Shown here one piece after another: positions 1 to 5,142 of a stretch of DNA of 8,777 nt (position 1 is the stretch's first letter; each line of letters opens with the position of its first letter). The notes under the pieces were generated by a model. The model did no database searches, was not told the origin of the DNA, and worked only from the letters and a program-made list of their open reading frames with translations. The stretch spans positions 1 through 8,777 of the forward strand of contig CANRLD010000069.1 in assembly GCA_947631375.1 (NCBI GenBank), written 5' to 3'. The stretch comes from an uncultured Methylophaga sp. (lineage in GTDB: Bacteria > Pseudomonadota > Gammaproteobacteria > Nitrosococcales > Methylophagaceae). The position numbers and the translations under genes were made by a program.

Positions 1-786
1 CCAGACGGTATGGCAAGTAATACCGCCTTCTGTACCAATAATTTCATAGACACTACGCCGCGCATGTTCAAAACTCATTTCAAACTGGGCAAAGCGTCCA
101 TCGCTGTAGCTAAAAATACCGGCCAGACTCAAGTCGGCACCATGTTCGTTCAATTTCGCCAGCGCGGTGACGGTTTCCGGCTCATCCTCAAACCATAGCC
201 GCGCAGTGTCTACTGCATAAGGGCCAATATCCCACATCGCGCCGCCACCATTTTCAATAGAGCGATTCACGCGGTACAGGCGAGCAGGTTTCATCGGAAA
301 AGCAAACCGTGTGCTAACCGTTCTGACATCACCGATCACACCCGAGGCAATAATTTTCTGTACGGCTTCATGTTGCGGATGAAACCGGTACATAAAGCCT
401 TCCATAACCTGCACACCTTTTGCTTTTGCTGCCTGAGTAATGGCATCAATATCTTCCACCCTCAGTGCCAGCGGCTTTTCAACCAGCACATGCTTACCGT
501 TAGCGATGGCTTTTAGCGCCCACATAGCATGTTCCTCATTTGCCATAGGCAAATGGATCACATCAATATCAGGATGCGTCAGTAATGCTTCGGGATCATC
601 CAGAGCCAAAACGGTGTGATCTTCCAAAGCATGCTTTTGCAATACATCGGCCGCCGCCCCTGGCCGACGGCTGGCAACAGCCAATAGACGGGCATTCTTG
701 GCAGCAAGAATAGCTGGAATAAGTTTCTCCGTGACGCGAGCAGCACCCAAGATGCCCCAGTTCAGAATAGATTGATTGGCAGTCAT
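1..786 (-). CDS. Gfo/Idh/MocA-family NAD(P)-dependent oxidoreductase, C-terminus cut off by window edge
   Basis: This open frame runs leftward from the ATG at 784-786 to base 1 without a stop, giving 262 codons. Full-length family members have about 320-380 residues, so the C-terminus lies outside the window. The N-terminus is a Rossmann fold with the nucleotide-binding loop WGILGAARV (residues 10-18). The family EKP motif is at 103-105, with the likely catalytic Lys104. It is followed by MYRFHPQ (132-138), and the active-site stretch GGGAMWDIGPY is at 180-190. Asp186 matches the conserved acid. Tyr190 sits where many inositol or glucose-fructose oxidoreductase relatives have His, which favours the sugar or dihydrodiol dehydrogenase branch. 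Family members oxidise or reduce sugars and polyols in the cytoplasm with NAD(H) or NADP(H). The substrate here cannot be read from the sequence. The start is supported by GGAG six bases upstream (792-795 on the complement). The gene is divergent from the peroxiredoxin gene. Confidence 0.9.
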   Translation of the reverse strand, partial: MTANQSILNWGILGAARVTEKLIPAILAAKNARLLAVASRRPGAAADVLQKHALEDHTVLALDDPEALLTHPDIDVIHLPMANEEHAMWALKAIANGKHVLVEKPLALRVEDIDAITQAAKAKGVQVMEGFMYRFHPQHEAVQKIIASGVIGDVRTVSTRFAFPMKPARLYRVNRSIENGGGAMWDIGPYAVDTARLWFEDEPETVTALAKLNEHGADLSLAGIFSYSDGRFAQFEMSFEHARRSVYEIIGTEGGITCHTVW

Positions 787-815
787 GTTTACTCCATATA
801 TTTTATGTAACAATC

Positions 816-844
816 ATCATAACGACTTAGCCTGTTATCTTCCA
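816..844 (-). promoter_or_regulatory. weak candidate promoter for the Gfo/Idh/MocA gene
   Basis: Reading leftward, TATGAT (821 down to 816) matches the -10 consensus at five of six positions. TGGAAG (844 down to 839), 17 bases upstream, matches the -35 consensus at only three. Transcription would begin near 809, leaving a short leader that includes the GGAG at 795-792. A closer TAAAAT (805-800) would put the start on top of the ribosome site and is less likely. This call rests on similarity alone. Confidence 0.28.
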
Positions 845-902
845 AATCGTCCCCCTTTCGATCAGCAATGTTTTTATCTCCTGACAGATGCTTTATGCTA
901 AT

Positions 903-926
903 CGCTTCGCTTGATGAAGCGTTTTT
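903..926 (+). terminator. hairpin plus T tract in the peroxiredoxin leader (attenuator-like)
   Basis: CGCTTC (903-908) pairs with GAAGCG (916-921) around a 7-base loop, and TTTTT (922-926) follows directly. This is the layout of a small intrinsic terminator. CGCTT is repeated in tandem (903-907 and 908-912), so the second copy can also pair with AAGCG (917-921) around a 4-base GATG loop. No gene upstream reads in this direction, because the neighbour is divergent. The element therefore lies in the leader of the peroxiredoxin, ending five bases before its GGAG ribosome site. It could be an attenuator, a ribosome-site control structure or chance; the stem is only 5-6 pairs. Confidence 0.4.
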
Positions 927-940
927 ATTCTGGAGTAATT

Positions 941-1456
941 ATGACGATTGAAGTTGGACAACAGCTACCCGAAGGCAAACTGACTGAATGCGTGGAATTC
1001 GATCCGCAAAGCGGTTGCCCTCTGAATCCTGCCCCGATGGATGTTCAGGAAATGGCCAAAGGAAAGACCATCGTCCTGTTTACGGTTCCAGGTGCCTTTA
1101 CCCCGTTATGCTCTTCTCAGCACTTACCCGGCTTTATCGAACATGCTGATGCGATTAAAGCAGCAGGTGCGGATGAAATCTGGTGTATGGCTGTAAATGA
1201 TGCATTTGTTATGGCCGCTTGGGGACGTGAACAAAAAGCCAACGGCAAAGTACGCATGCTAGCCGATGGCAGTGCTGAATTCAGCAAGGCGTTAGGATTG
1301 GATCGGGATTTGACCAATGGTGGAATGGGGATCCGCTCATTTCGCTCCGCGATGATTGTCAAAGATAGCAAAGTAACGTATCTCGGCGTAGAGGGCTCTG
1401 GTGAGTTCGGCAAATCCAAGGCCGAAACCATCCTGGCAGAATTACAAAAAAATTAG
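941..1456 (+). CDS. Prx5-type peroxiredoxin (AhpC/TSA superfamily)
   Basis: The 171-residue product is a cytoplasmic thiol peroxidase that would reduce hydrogen peroxide and alkyl hydroperoxides. The peroxidatic motif PGAFTPLCSSQHLPG spans 50-64, with Cys57 as the attacking cysteine, Thr54 beside it and Arg135 (in FRSAMIV) as the likely active-site arginine. VNDAFVM (85-91) and WGREQKANGKVRMLAD (94-109) are typical of the Prx5 group. There is no C-terminal glutaredoxin domain. The cysteine used as resolver in human PRDX5 is not present near the C-terminus (GSGEFGKS, 152-159), suggesting a one-cysteine mechanism served by an external thiol. Other cysteines are at 7, 26 and 82. I chose the ATG at 941 because GGAG (932-935) lies five bases upstream. 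In-frame TTG (911) and ATG (914) starts would add ten or nine residues, but they fall within the leader hairpin and add no family-like sequence. The gene is convergent with rpiA. Confidence 0.92.
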   Translation: MTIEVGQQLPEGKLTECVEFDPQSGCPLNPAPMDVQEMAKGKTIVLFTVPGAFTPLCSSQHLPGFIEHADAIKAAGADEIWCMAVNDAFVMAAWGREQKANGKVRMLADGSAEFSKALGLDRDLTNGGMGIRSFRSAMIVKDSKVTYLGVEGSGEFGKSKAETILAELQKN

Positions 1457-1474
1457 CCCTCGCGGATTTGCACG

Positions 1475-1511
1475 CTACCAGACAGCGCGTAGAAATTACC
1501 CTGTCTGGTAG
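1475..1511. terminator. inverted repeat between convergent peroxiredoxin and rpiA genes, likely shared terminator
   Basis: CTACCAGACAG (1475-1485) and CTGTCTGGTAG (1501-1511) form a perfect 11-pair stem with a 15-base loop. It begins 18 bases after the peroxiredoxin stop and ends 2 bases from the rpiA stop, so it can fold in both transcripts. On the plus strand it is followed by the T-rich TGTTATTTA (1512-1520). On the minus strand the nearest T tract lies over 20 bases further on, within the peroxiredoxin 3' end. It is therefore a better terminator for the peroxiredoxin, and for rpiA possibly an mRNA 3'-end stabiliser. Confidence 0.6.
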
Positions 1512-1513
1512 TG

Positions 1514-2218
1514 TTATTTAGCCTCTAACAGTTTGACGCCACTGGCTGAACCAACAAATACTACTGTAGCCATGTCGGCAAAAATACCATGCTCAACGAT
1601 CCCTGGCGTTACCGTTAACAACGCATTAATCTGCGCGGCATCCAGATCTTCAAACTGCATGTCCAAAATCAAATTCCCCGCTGCACTGTAAGCCACATTA
1701 TCACCGGCAGCATTGAGCCGTAGACTGCCTTTAGCGCGTAATTTCGCCAAACAATTCAGTACCAGTTGTGCCGCATTAGGCATAACTTCTATTGGAATGG
1801 CGTGTTTCTCACCAATCCGCTCCACCATTTTGCTGTCATCCACCAGCACATAAAATGCTGTAGCATGGCTCGCTAGCAATTTTTCGCAAACCAAATCCTG
1901 ACCCCGACCTTTTAATAAAAGCATGGAAGTGGTGACCTCATCGGCGCCGTCGACATACATATCCAGATGCGATAGCTGCTCAATAGGAATGACTCTTAAC
2001 CCTGCTTGCTGTGCCTTGACACGACTGATGACTGAGCTGGCAACAACTTGAATATCCAGTTGCTGTTCACGCTGACGTCGCGCCAGCTCATCAATAAACA
2101 GATTGGCAGTAGAGCCGGTTCCCAAACCAATAATCATGCCACTGGTAGCGATTTCCGCCGCCCTGCTGGCAACTTGTTGTTTAGGATTCATTGTCATCTC
2201 ATCTTGCTGTGTAGTCAT
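1514..2218 (-). CDS. rpiA: ribose-5-phosphate isomerase A
   Basis: The 234-residue cytoplasmic enzyme interconverts ribose-5-phosphate and ribulose-5-phosphate in the non-oxidative pentose phosphate pathway. GLGTGST (31-37) is the phosphate-binding loop, and DGADE (90-94) carries the active-site aspartates. LLKGRGQDLVCEKLLA (101-116) holds the lysine (103) and catalytic glutamate (112) that correspond to Lys94 and Glu103 of E. coli RpiA. PGIVEHGIF (205-213) is the usual C-terminal motif. The loop after Lys103 reads GRGQ where many RpiA proteins have GGGG or GGGA. The length is slightly over the usual 219-230 because of an N-terminal extension of about 10 residues. The ATG at 2218 is chosen because AGGAG lies seven bases upstream; a TTG at 2224 sits too close to that site. 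Internal ATGs at codons 8 and 10 have no comparable ribosome site. The gene is divergent from the fructosamine-kinase gene across 83 bases. Confidence 0.95.
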   Translation of the reverse strand: MTTQQDEMTMNPKQQVASRAAEIATSGMIIGLGTGSTANLFIDELARRQREQQLDIQVVASSVISRVKAQQAGLRVIPIEQLSHLDMYVDGADEVTTSMLLLKGRGQDLVCEKLLASHATAFYVLVDDSKMVERIGEKHAIPIEVMPNAAQLVLNCLAKLRAKGSLRLNAAGDNVAYSAAGNLILDMQFEDLDAAQINALLTVTPGIVEHGIFADMATVVFVGSASGVKLLEAK

Positions 2219-2301
2219 TAACAAACTCCTTTAAGGTTTGGCACAATGCTGTTTGAGATTAGCACGGTTGAGCAGACGGCTCATCCACTATGGAGTAAAG
2301 A

Positions 2302-3189
2302 ATGACTCAACTTAACAACGTTATCCAGGAAATCGAACGCGTCAGCGGAATCAGCTGTCAGTCAGCCCAAATTTCGTCGGTGGGAGGTGGCTGTATTAAT
2401 GCCGCGTATCAGTTAAAAACCGCGGAAACGTCTTTTTTTATCAAAACCAATCAACCACACCTTGTTGACATGTTTGTCGCTGAAGCAGAAGGCTTGCAGG
2501 AAATGTCGGCGCTTAATGCGGTGCGTGTTCCCGAAGTTATCTGCTATGGCGAGGTACAAGAAGTAAGCTATCTAGTTCTGGAGTACATGTCCCTCGGCAG
2601 TTTACGCGGCGCGGCAACAGGCCGCCTCGGAGAGCAACTGGCACAACTGCATCAACCTATACAACCTTACTTTGGCTGGCATAGAAACAATACTATTGGC
2701 AGTACACCGCAGATAAATACTCGCGCTTCTGACTGGATAAGCTTCTGGCAACAGCAACGTTTAGGTAAACAGCTTGAGTTTGCTGCGGGGAATGGCTTTA
2801 ATGGTAGTCTGCAACGCAAAGGCGAAAGGTTACTCGAGCAAATCCCTGAGTTTTTTACTGGTTATCAACCGTCTCCATCGTTATTGCATGGCGATTTATG
2901 GGGCGGAAACGCAGCAGCAGATCAGGCGGGAAATCCAGTGATATTTGATCCGGCCAGCTATTACGGTGATGCTGAAGCAGATTTAGCGATGACCGAGTTA
3001 TTTGGTGGCTTTGGCAATGACTTTCACGCTGGTTATCGCAGTATAAGATCAGTGGATGGCGGTTATCAGACCCGTAAAACGCTTTATAACCTTTACCACA
3101 TTCTTAATCACCTTAACTTGTTTGGCGGCGGCTATCTCGGTCAAGCCGATGCCATGATGTCACAACTATTGGCCGAATTACGAGGTTAG
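2302..3189 (+). CDS. fructosamine/ribulosamine-3-kinase family protein
   Basis: The 295-residue protein belongs to the fructosamine-3-kinase family, which has an aminoglycoside-phosphotransferase-like fold. It is close to the usual 285-300 residues and appears complete. A glycine-rich segment GGGCINAAY (28-36), a likely ATP-binding Lys48 and the hinge LVLEYM (91-96) mark the N-lobe. HGDLWGGN (196-203) is the catalytic loop with base Asp198. DPASYYGD (216-223) is the metal-binding motif, equivalent to the kinase DFG. These enzymes phosphorylate the third carbon of ketoamines formed when sugars glycate amines or protein lysines, so that the adduct breaks down. Bacterial members mostly prefer ribulosamines and erythrulosamines over fructosamines. 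The exact substrate here is inferred. GGAG (2292-2295) lies six bases before the ATG. The LMW phosphatase gene starts 8 bases after the stop, and such kinase-phosphatase pairs recur in bacteria. Confidence 0.92.
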   Translation: MTQLNNVIQEIERVSGISCQSAQISSVGGGCINAAYQLKTAETSFFIKTNQPHLVDMFVAEAEGLQEMSALNAVRVPEVICYGEVQEVSYLVLEYMSLGSLRGAATGRLGEQLAQLHQPIQPYFGWHRNNTIGSTPQINTRASDWISFWQQQRLGKQLEFAAGNGFNGSLQRKGERLLEQIPEFFTGYQPSPSLLHGDLWGGNAAADQAGNPVIFDPASYYGDAEADLAMTELFGGFGNDFHAGYRSIRSVDGGYQTRKTLYNLYHILNHLNLFGGGYLGQADAMMSQLLAELRG

Positions 3190-3197
3190 ATATAAAA

Positions 3198-3668
3198 ATG
3201 AGTAAAATCAAAGTGTTGTTTGTATGCATGGGCAACATCTGTCGTTCGCCAACTGCTGAAGGTGTGTTTGTGCAACTGCTGAAAGATAAAGGGACGACCG
3301 ACCGCTTTCAGATTGATTCGGCAGGCACTCACGCCTATCACATCGGCAAACAACCTGACAGCAGATCGCAAGAGACTGCACGACAACGTGGGATTGATCT
3401 GTCGTTTATTCGCGCCAGACAATTTAATAACTCTGACTTCGACAACTTTGATCACATTTTAGCCATGGATGAGGACAATCTGACAATTTTAAAAAATGCC
3501 TGTCCTCCAGAACATCAACACAAAGTAAAGCTTTTTCTGGAATATGCCCCTCACCTTGGGCGAAGTGATGTACCTGACCCCTACTATGGCGGACAGGATG
3601 GTTTTAACCACGTGTTTGATCTTGTCACCGATGCATCAGAAAGCTTTTACAACAGTGTCATTAAATAA
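3198..3668 (+). CDS. low-molecular-weight protein tyrosine phosphatase family; possible ribulosamine-5-phosphate phosphatase
   Basis: The 156-residue protein is the usual size for the LMW-PTP family. The P-loop CMGNICRS (10-17) gives the nucleophile Cys10 and phosphate-binding Arg16. DPYY (127-130) supplies the general acid Asp127 and the aromatic residues at the substrate cleft, and DSAGTH (40-45) is also typical. Such enzymes act in the cytoplasm through a phosphocysteine intermediate. It directly follows a fructosamine-kinase gene with an 8-base gap and no promoter. In other bacteria, LMW-PTPs encoded beside such kinases can dephosphorylate ribulosamine-5-phosphates, making a substrate for the kinase. 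I infer that role here. The alternative is a protein tyrosine phosphatase acting on a capsule or exopolysaccharide kinase, but no such genes are present. The nearest ribosome-like site is GAGG (3182-3185), 12 bases upstream and inside the kinase 3' end, so translational coupling is likely. Confidence 0.92.
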   Translation: MSKIKVLFVCMGNICRSPTAEGVFVQLLKDKGTTDRFQIDSAGTHAYHIGKQPDSRSQETARQRGIDLSFIRARQFNNSDFDNFDHILAMDEDNLTILKNACPPEHQHKVKLFLEYAPHLGRSDVPDPYYGGQDGFNHVFDLVTDASESFYNSVIK

Positions 3669-3678
3669 CGATCGGCAG

Positions 3679-3713
3679 GCAGGTGAGGTAGTTTCTCAAT
3701 GCTCCTCGCCTGC
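3679..3713 (+). terminator. hairpin after the kinase-phosphatase operon, weak terminator candidate
   Basis: GCAGGTGAGG (3679-3688) pairs with CCTCGCCTGC (3704-3713) over ten positions, one of them a G-U pair, around a 15-base loop. It begins ten bases after the phosphatase stop. No T tract follows, so it is not a classical intrinsic terminator. It may protect the mRNA 3' end or help a factor-dependent stop. Confidence 0.35.
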
Positions 3714-3801
3714 GTCACGCCCTAGTCATGAAAAGCGCTTATATTGAATAGGGCCCACTACGCCTTTTATAGCCGTAGAATCAGCGCCTTCGTTTTACAA
3801 C

Positions 3802-3822
3802 AAATGGCTTAAAATGGCGTAA
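3802..3822. repeat. tandem 11-base direct repeat upstream of aroG
   Basis: AAATGGCTTAA (3802-3812) and AAATGGCGTAA (3812-3822) differ at one position. They are offset by exactly 10 bases, about one helical turn, and share the junction A. They overlap the -35 region of the candidate aroG promoter. The arrangement would suit side-by-side binding of a regulator, but a chance duplication is possible. Confidence 0.4.
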
Positions 3823-3843
3823 ACAGTCCCGAAGTATTACAAT
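3815..3843 (+). promoter_or_regulatory. weak candidate promoter for aroG
   Basis: TACAAT (3838-3843) matches the -10 consensus at five of six positions. TGGCGT (3815-3820), 17 bases upstream, is a poor -35. Initiation near 3850 would give a leader of about 30 bases carrying the AGGG ribosome site at 3871-3874. The -35 overlaps a tandem repeat (3802-3822) that could bind an activator. A TTGACG at 3843-3848 looks like a good -35, but its matching -10 would start transcription inside the ribosome site. Confidence 0.3.
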
Positions 3844-3879
3844 TGACGATTATTTTTTTGAATTTAAATCAGGGTGAAA

Positions 3880-4947
3880 ATGCGTTACAACACAGATGAC
3901 TTGCGCATCGTTGGCATTCAGGAAGTTCTGCCACCAGCACATTTACATGAACAGCTACCGATCTCCGATGCAGCATCTGAAACCGTGTTCCATGCACGCA
4001 CGGCCTGCCAGAATATTTTGCAGCAACGTGATGATCGCCTGATTATCATTATCGGTCCGTGTTCGATTCATGATCCCGACGCCGCACGCGACTACGCCAG
4101 CCGCTTACAACCACTCATCGAAGAGCTGCGTGATGACTTGCATATCATTATGCGAGTTTACTTTGAGAAGCCGCGTTCCGTTGTCGGCTGGAAAGGCCTG
4201 ATTAATGATCCTTACCTCGATGGCAGCTTTAAAATCAACGATGGTTTACACATTGCCAGAAAACTGCTGCGCGACTTAGCAGAAATGAAAGTTCCCGCGG
4301 CGACTGAATATCTGGATTTGATCAGCCCGCAATATATTGCCGATCTGGTTTCTTGGGGAGCAATTGGCGCCCGCACCACTGAAAGTCAGGCACACCGGGA
4401 GCTGGCGTCAGGTTTATCCTGCCCCGTTGGTTTCAAAAATGCGACCGATGGTAGCTTGCAAATTGCGGTAGATGCATGCTTATCAGCTTCCAAGCCGCAC
4501 CATTTCATGTCACTGACTAAAAGCGGACGTTCGGCCATCTTTTCAACGACCGGCAACTCCGATTGTCACGTCATTCTGCGTGGTGGTAAAAAACCAAACT
4601 ACGATACCGCCAGTATTGATGAGGCCGCCGAGGTCATGGGCCGCAGCGGATTGCCAGTGCGTATTATGGTGGATTGCAGTCACGCCAATAGTGGTAAAGA
4701 TCATATCCAGCAAGAAGCAGTGGGTTACCAGTTAGCGAAGCAAATCGCTGCTGGTGACAGACGGATTATCGGTTTGATGCTGGAAAGCAACTTGGTCGCT
4801 GGTCGGCAGAATGTGGAAGCCGACAAAGAACTTGTCTATGGACAAAGTATTACCGATGCCTGTATGGCCTGGGATAACAGTAAACCACTATTACGAGAAT
4901 TGGCAGCAGCAGTTCGGCAGCGTCGAAATATCTCGCAAGCCTCTTAA
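3880..4947 (+). CDS. aroG: 3-deoxy-7-phosphoheptulonate (DAHP) synthase, AroG type
   Basis: The 355-residue cytoplasmic enzyme condenses phosphoenolpyruvate with erythrose-4-phosphate to DAHP, the first step of aromatic amino acid synthesis. From the ATG at 3880 its numbering matches E. coli AroG exactly at the catalytic sites. These are Cys61 (GPCSIHD, 59-65), Arg92 and Lys97 (in MRVYFEKPR), Arg165, Lys186, Arg234, His268, Glu302 and Asp326; the metal ligands among them are Cys61, His268, Glu302 and Asp326. The sequence resembles the phenylalanine-sensitive AroG more than the tyrosine-sensitive AroF, for example in TEYLDLISPQY (142-152) and ASGLSCPVGF (176-185). Residues tied to phenylalanine inhibition in AroG (Asp6, Asp7, Asp146, Pro150, Gln151, Leu179, Ser180, Phe209, Ser211) are kept, so feedback control is expected. 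The GTG at 3874 is rejected as a start because AGGG (3871-3874) is the ribosome site for 3880 and the homologous N-terminus begins at 3880. I see no clear TyrR box upstream. Confidence 0.95.
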   Translation: MRYNTDDLRIVGIQEVLPPAHLHEQLPISDAASETVFHARTACQNILQQRDDRLIIIIGPCSIHDPDAARDYASRLQPLIEELRDDLHIIMRVYFEKPRSVVGWKGLINDPYLDGSFKINDGLHIARKLLRDLAEMKVPAATEYLDLISPQYIADLVSWGAIGARTTESQAHRELASGLSCPVGFKNATDGSLQIAVDACLSASKPHHFMSLTKSGRSAIFSTTGNSDCHVILRGGKKPNYDTASIDEAAEVMGRSGLPVRIMVDCSHANSGKDHIQQEAVGYQLAKQIAAGDRRIIGLMLESNLVAGRQNVEADKELVYGQSITDACMAWDNSKPLLRELAAAVRQRRNISQAS

Positions 4948-4962
4948 AAGCAGACTGATTTC

Positions 4963-4989
4963 GGGAGGGATGGCAGCAAGCACCCTCCC
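4963..4989 (+). terminator. terminator-like hairpin after aroG
   Basis: GGGAGGG (4963-4969) pairs perfectly with CCCTCCC (4983-4989) around a 13-base loop, starting 15 bases after the aroG stop. The G+C-rich stem suits an intrinsic terminator, but the following bases are CATAAACATTC rather than a run of T. Termination may be partial. A new promoter for the rnf genes lies downstream. Confidence 0.45.
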
Positions 4990-5027
4990 CATAAACATTC
5001 TCCAGCCAGTATTAACTGCGTCGCCTG

Positions 5028-5048
5028 ATACGACATAAAACATCGTAT
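5028..5048. promoter_or_regulatory. inverted repeat within the rnf promoter, operator candidate
   Basis: ATACGA (5028-5033) and TCGTAT (5043-5048) are perfect inverted half-sites separated by nine bases. The left half overlaps the candidate -35 and the right half ends five bases before the -10 hexamer. This is where a dimeric repressor or a MerR-like activator would act. I do not recognise the motif as a known family's site. Confidence 0.35.
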
Positions 5049-5059
5049 TACGCTATAAT
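5030..5059 (+). promoter_or_regulatory. candidate sigma-70 promoter for the rnf operon
   Basis: TATAAT (5054-5059) is a perfect -10 box. ACGACA (5030-5035), 18 bases upstream, matches the -35 consensus at four of six positions. Initiation near 5066 would leave a leader of about 75 bases before rnfA. It lies after the aroG hairpin, in the only sizeable gap before the tightly packed rnf genes. Confidence 0.55.
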
Positions 5060-5142
5060 GTCCCGTTGTCAATTACATATTTCAAGTCGAAATCAGCGAC
5101 CAACCCCAAGCTGATTCCCGACAAAAAACAGCAGGTTATGGG

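Noticed and set aside
2219..2224. TTG start two codons upstream for rpiA
   Set aside because: It is only one base from the AGGAG site, while the ATG at 2218 has the normal seven-base spacing.
2238..2253. TTGGCAC resembling the -24 half of a sigma-54 promoter upstream of the kinase gene
   Set aside because: The -12 position reads TGTT rather than TTGC and no GC falls at the required distance. The same bases also give no -10 for a sigma-70 promoter at normal spacing.
3186..3455. Minus-strand open frame opposite the LMW-PTP gene
   Set aside because: The plus strand carries the complete P-loop phosphatase; the antisense frame has no motif or good ribosome site.
3751..3771. CTACG...CGTAG short inverted repeat in the aroG upstream region
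   Set aside because: The stem is only five pairs with a long loop and no T tract, so it is indistinguishable from chance.
3669..3873. TyrR/PhhR-type box upstream of aroG
   Set aside because: I looked for TGTAAA-N6-TTTACA. Only isolated TTTACA-like and TAAA pieces occur, without the paired arrangement.
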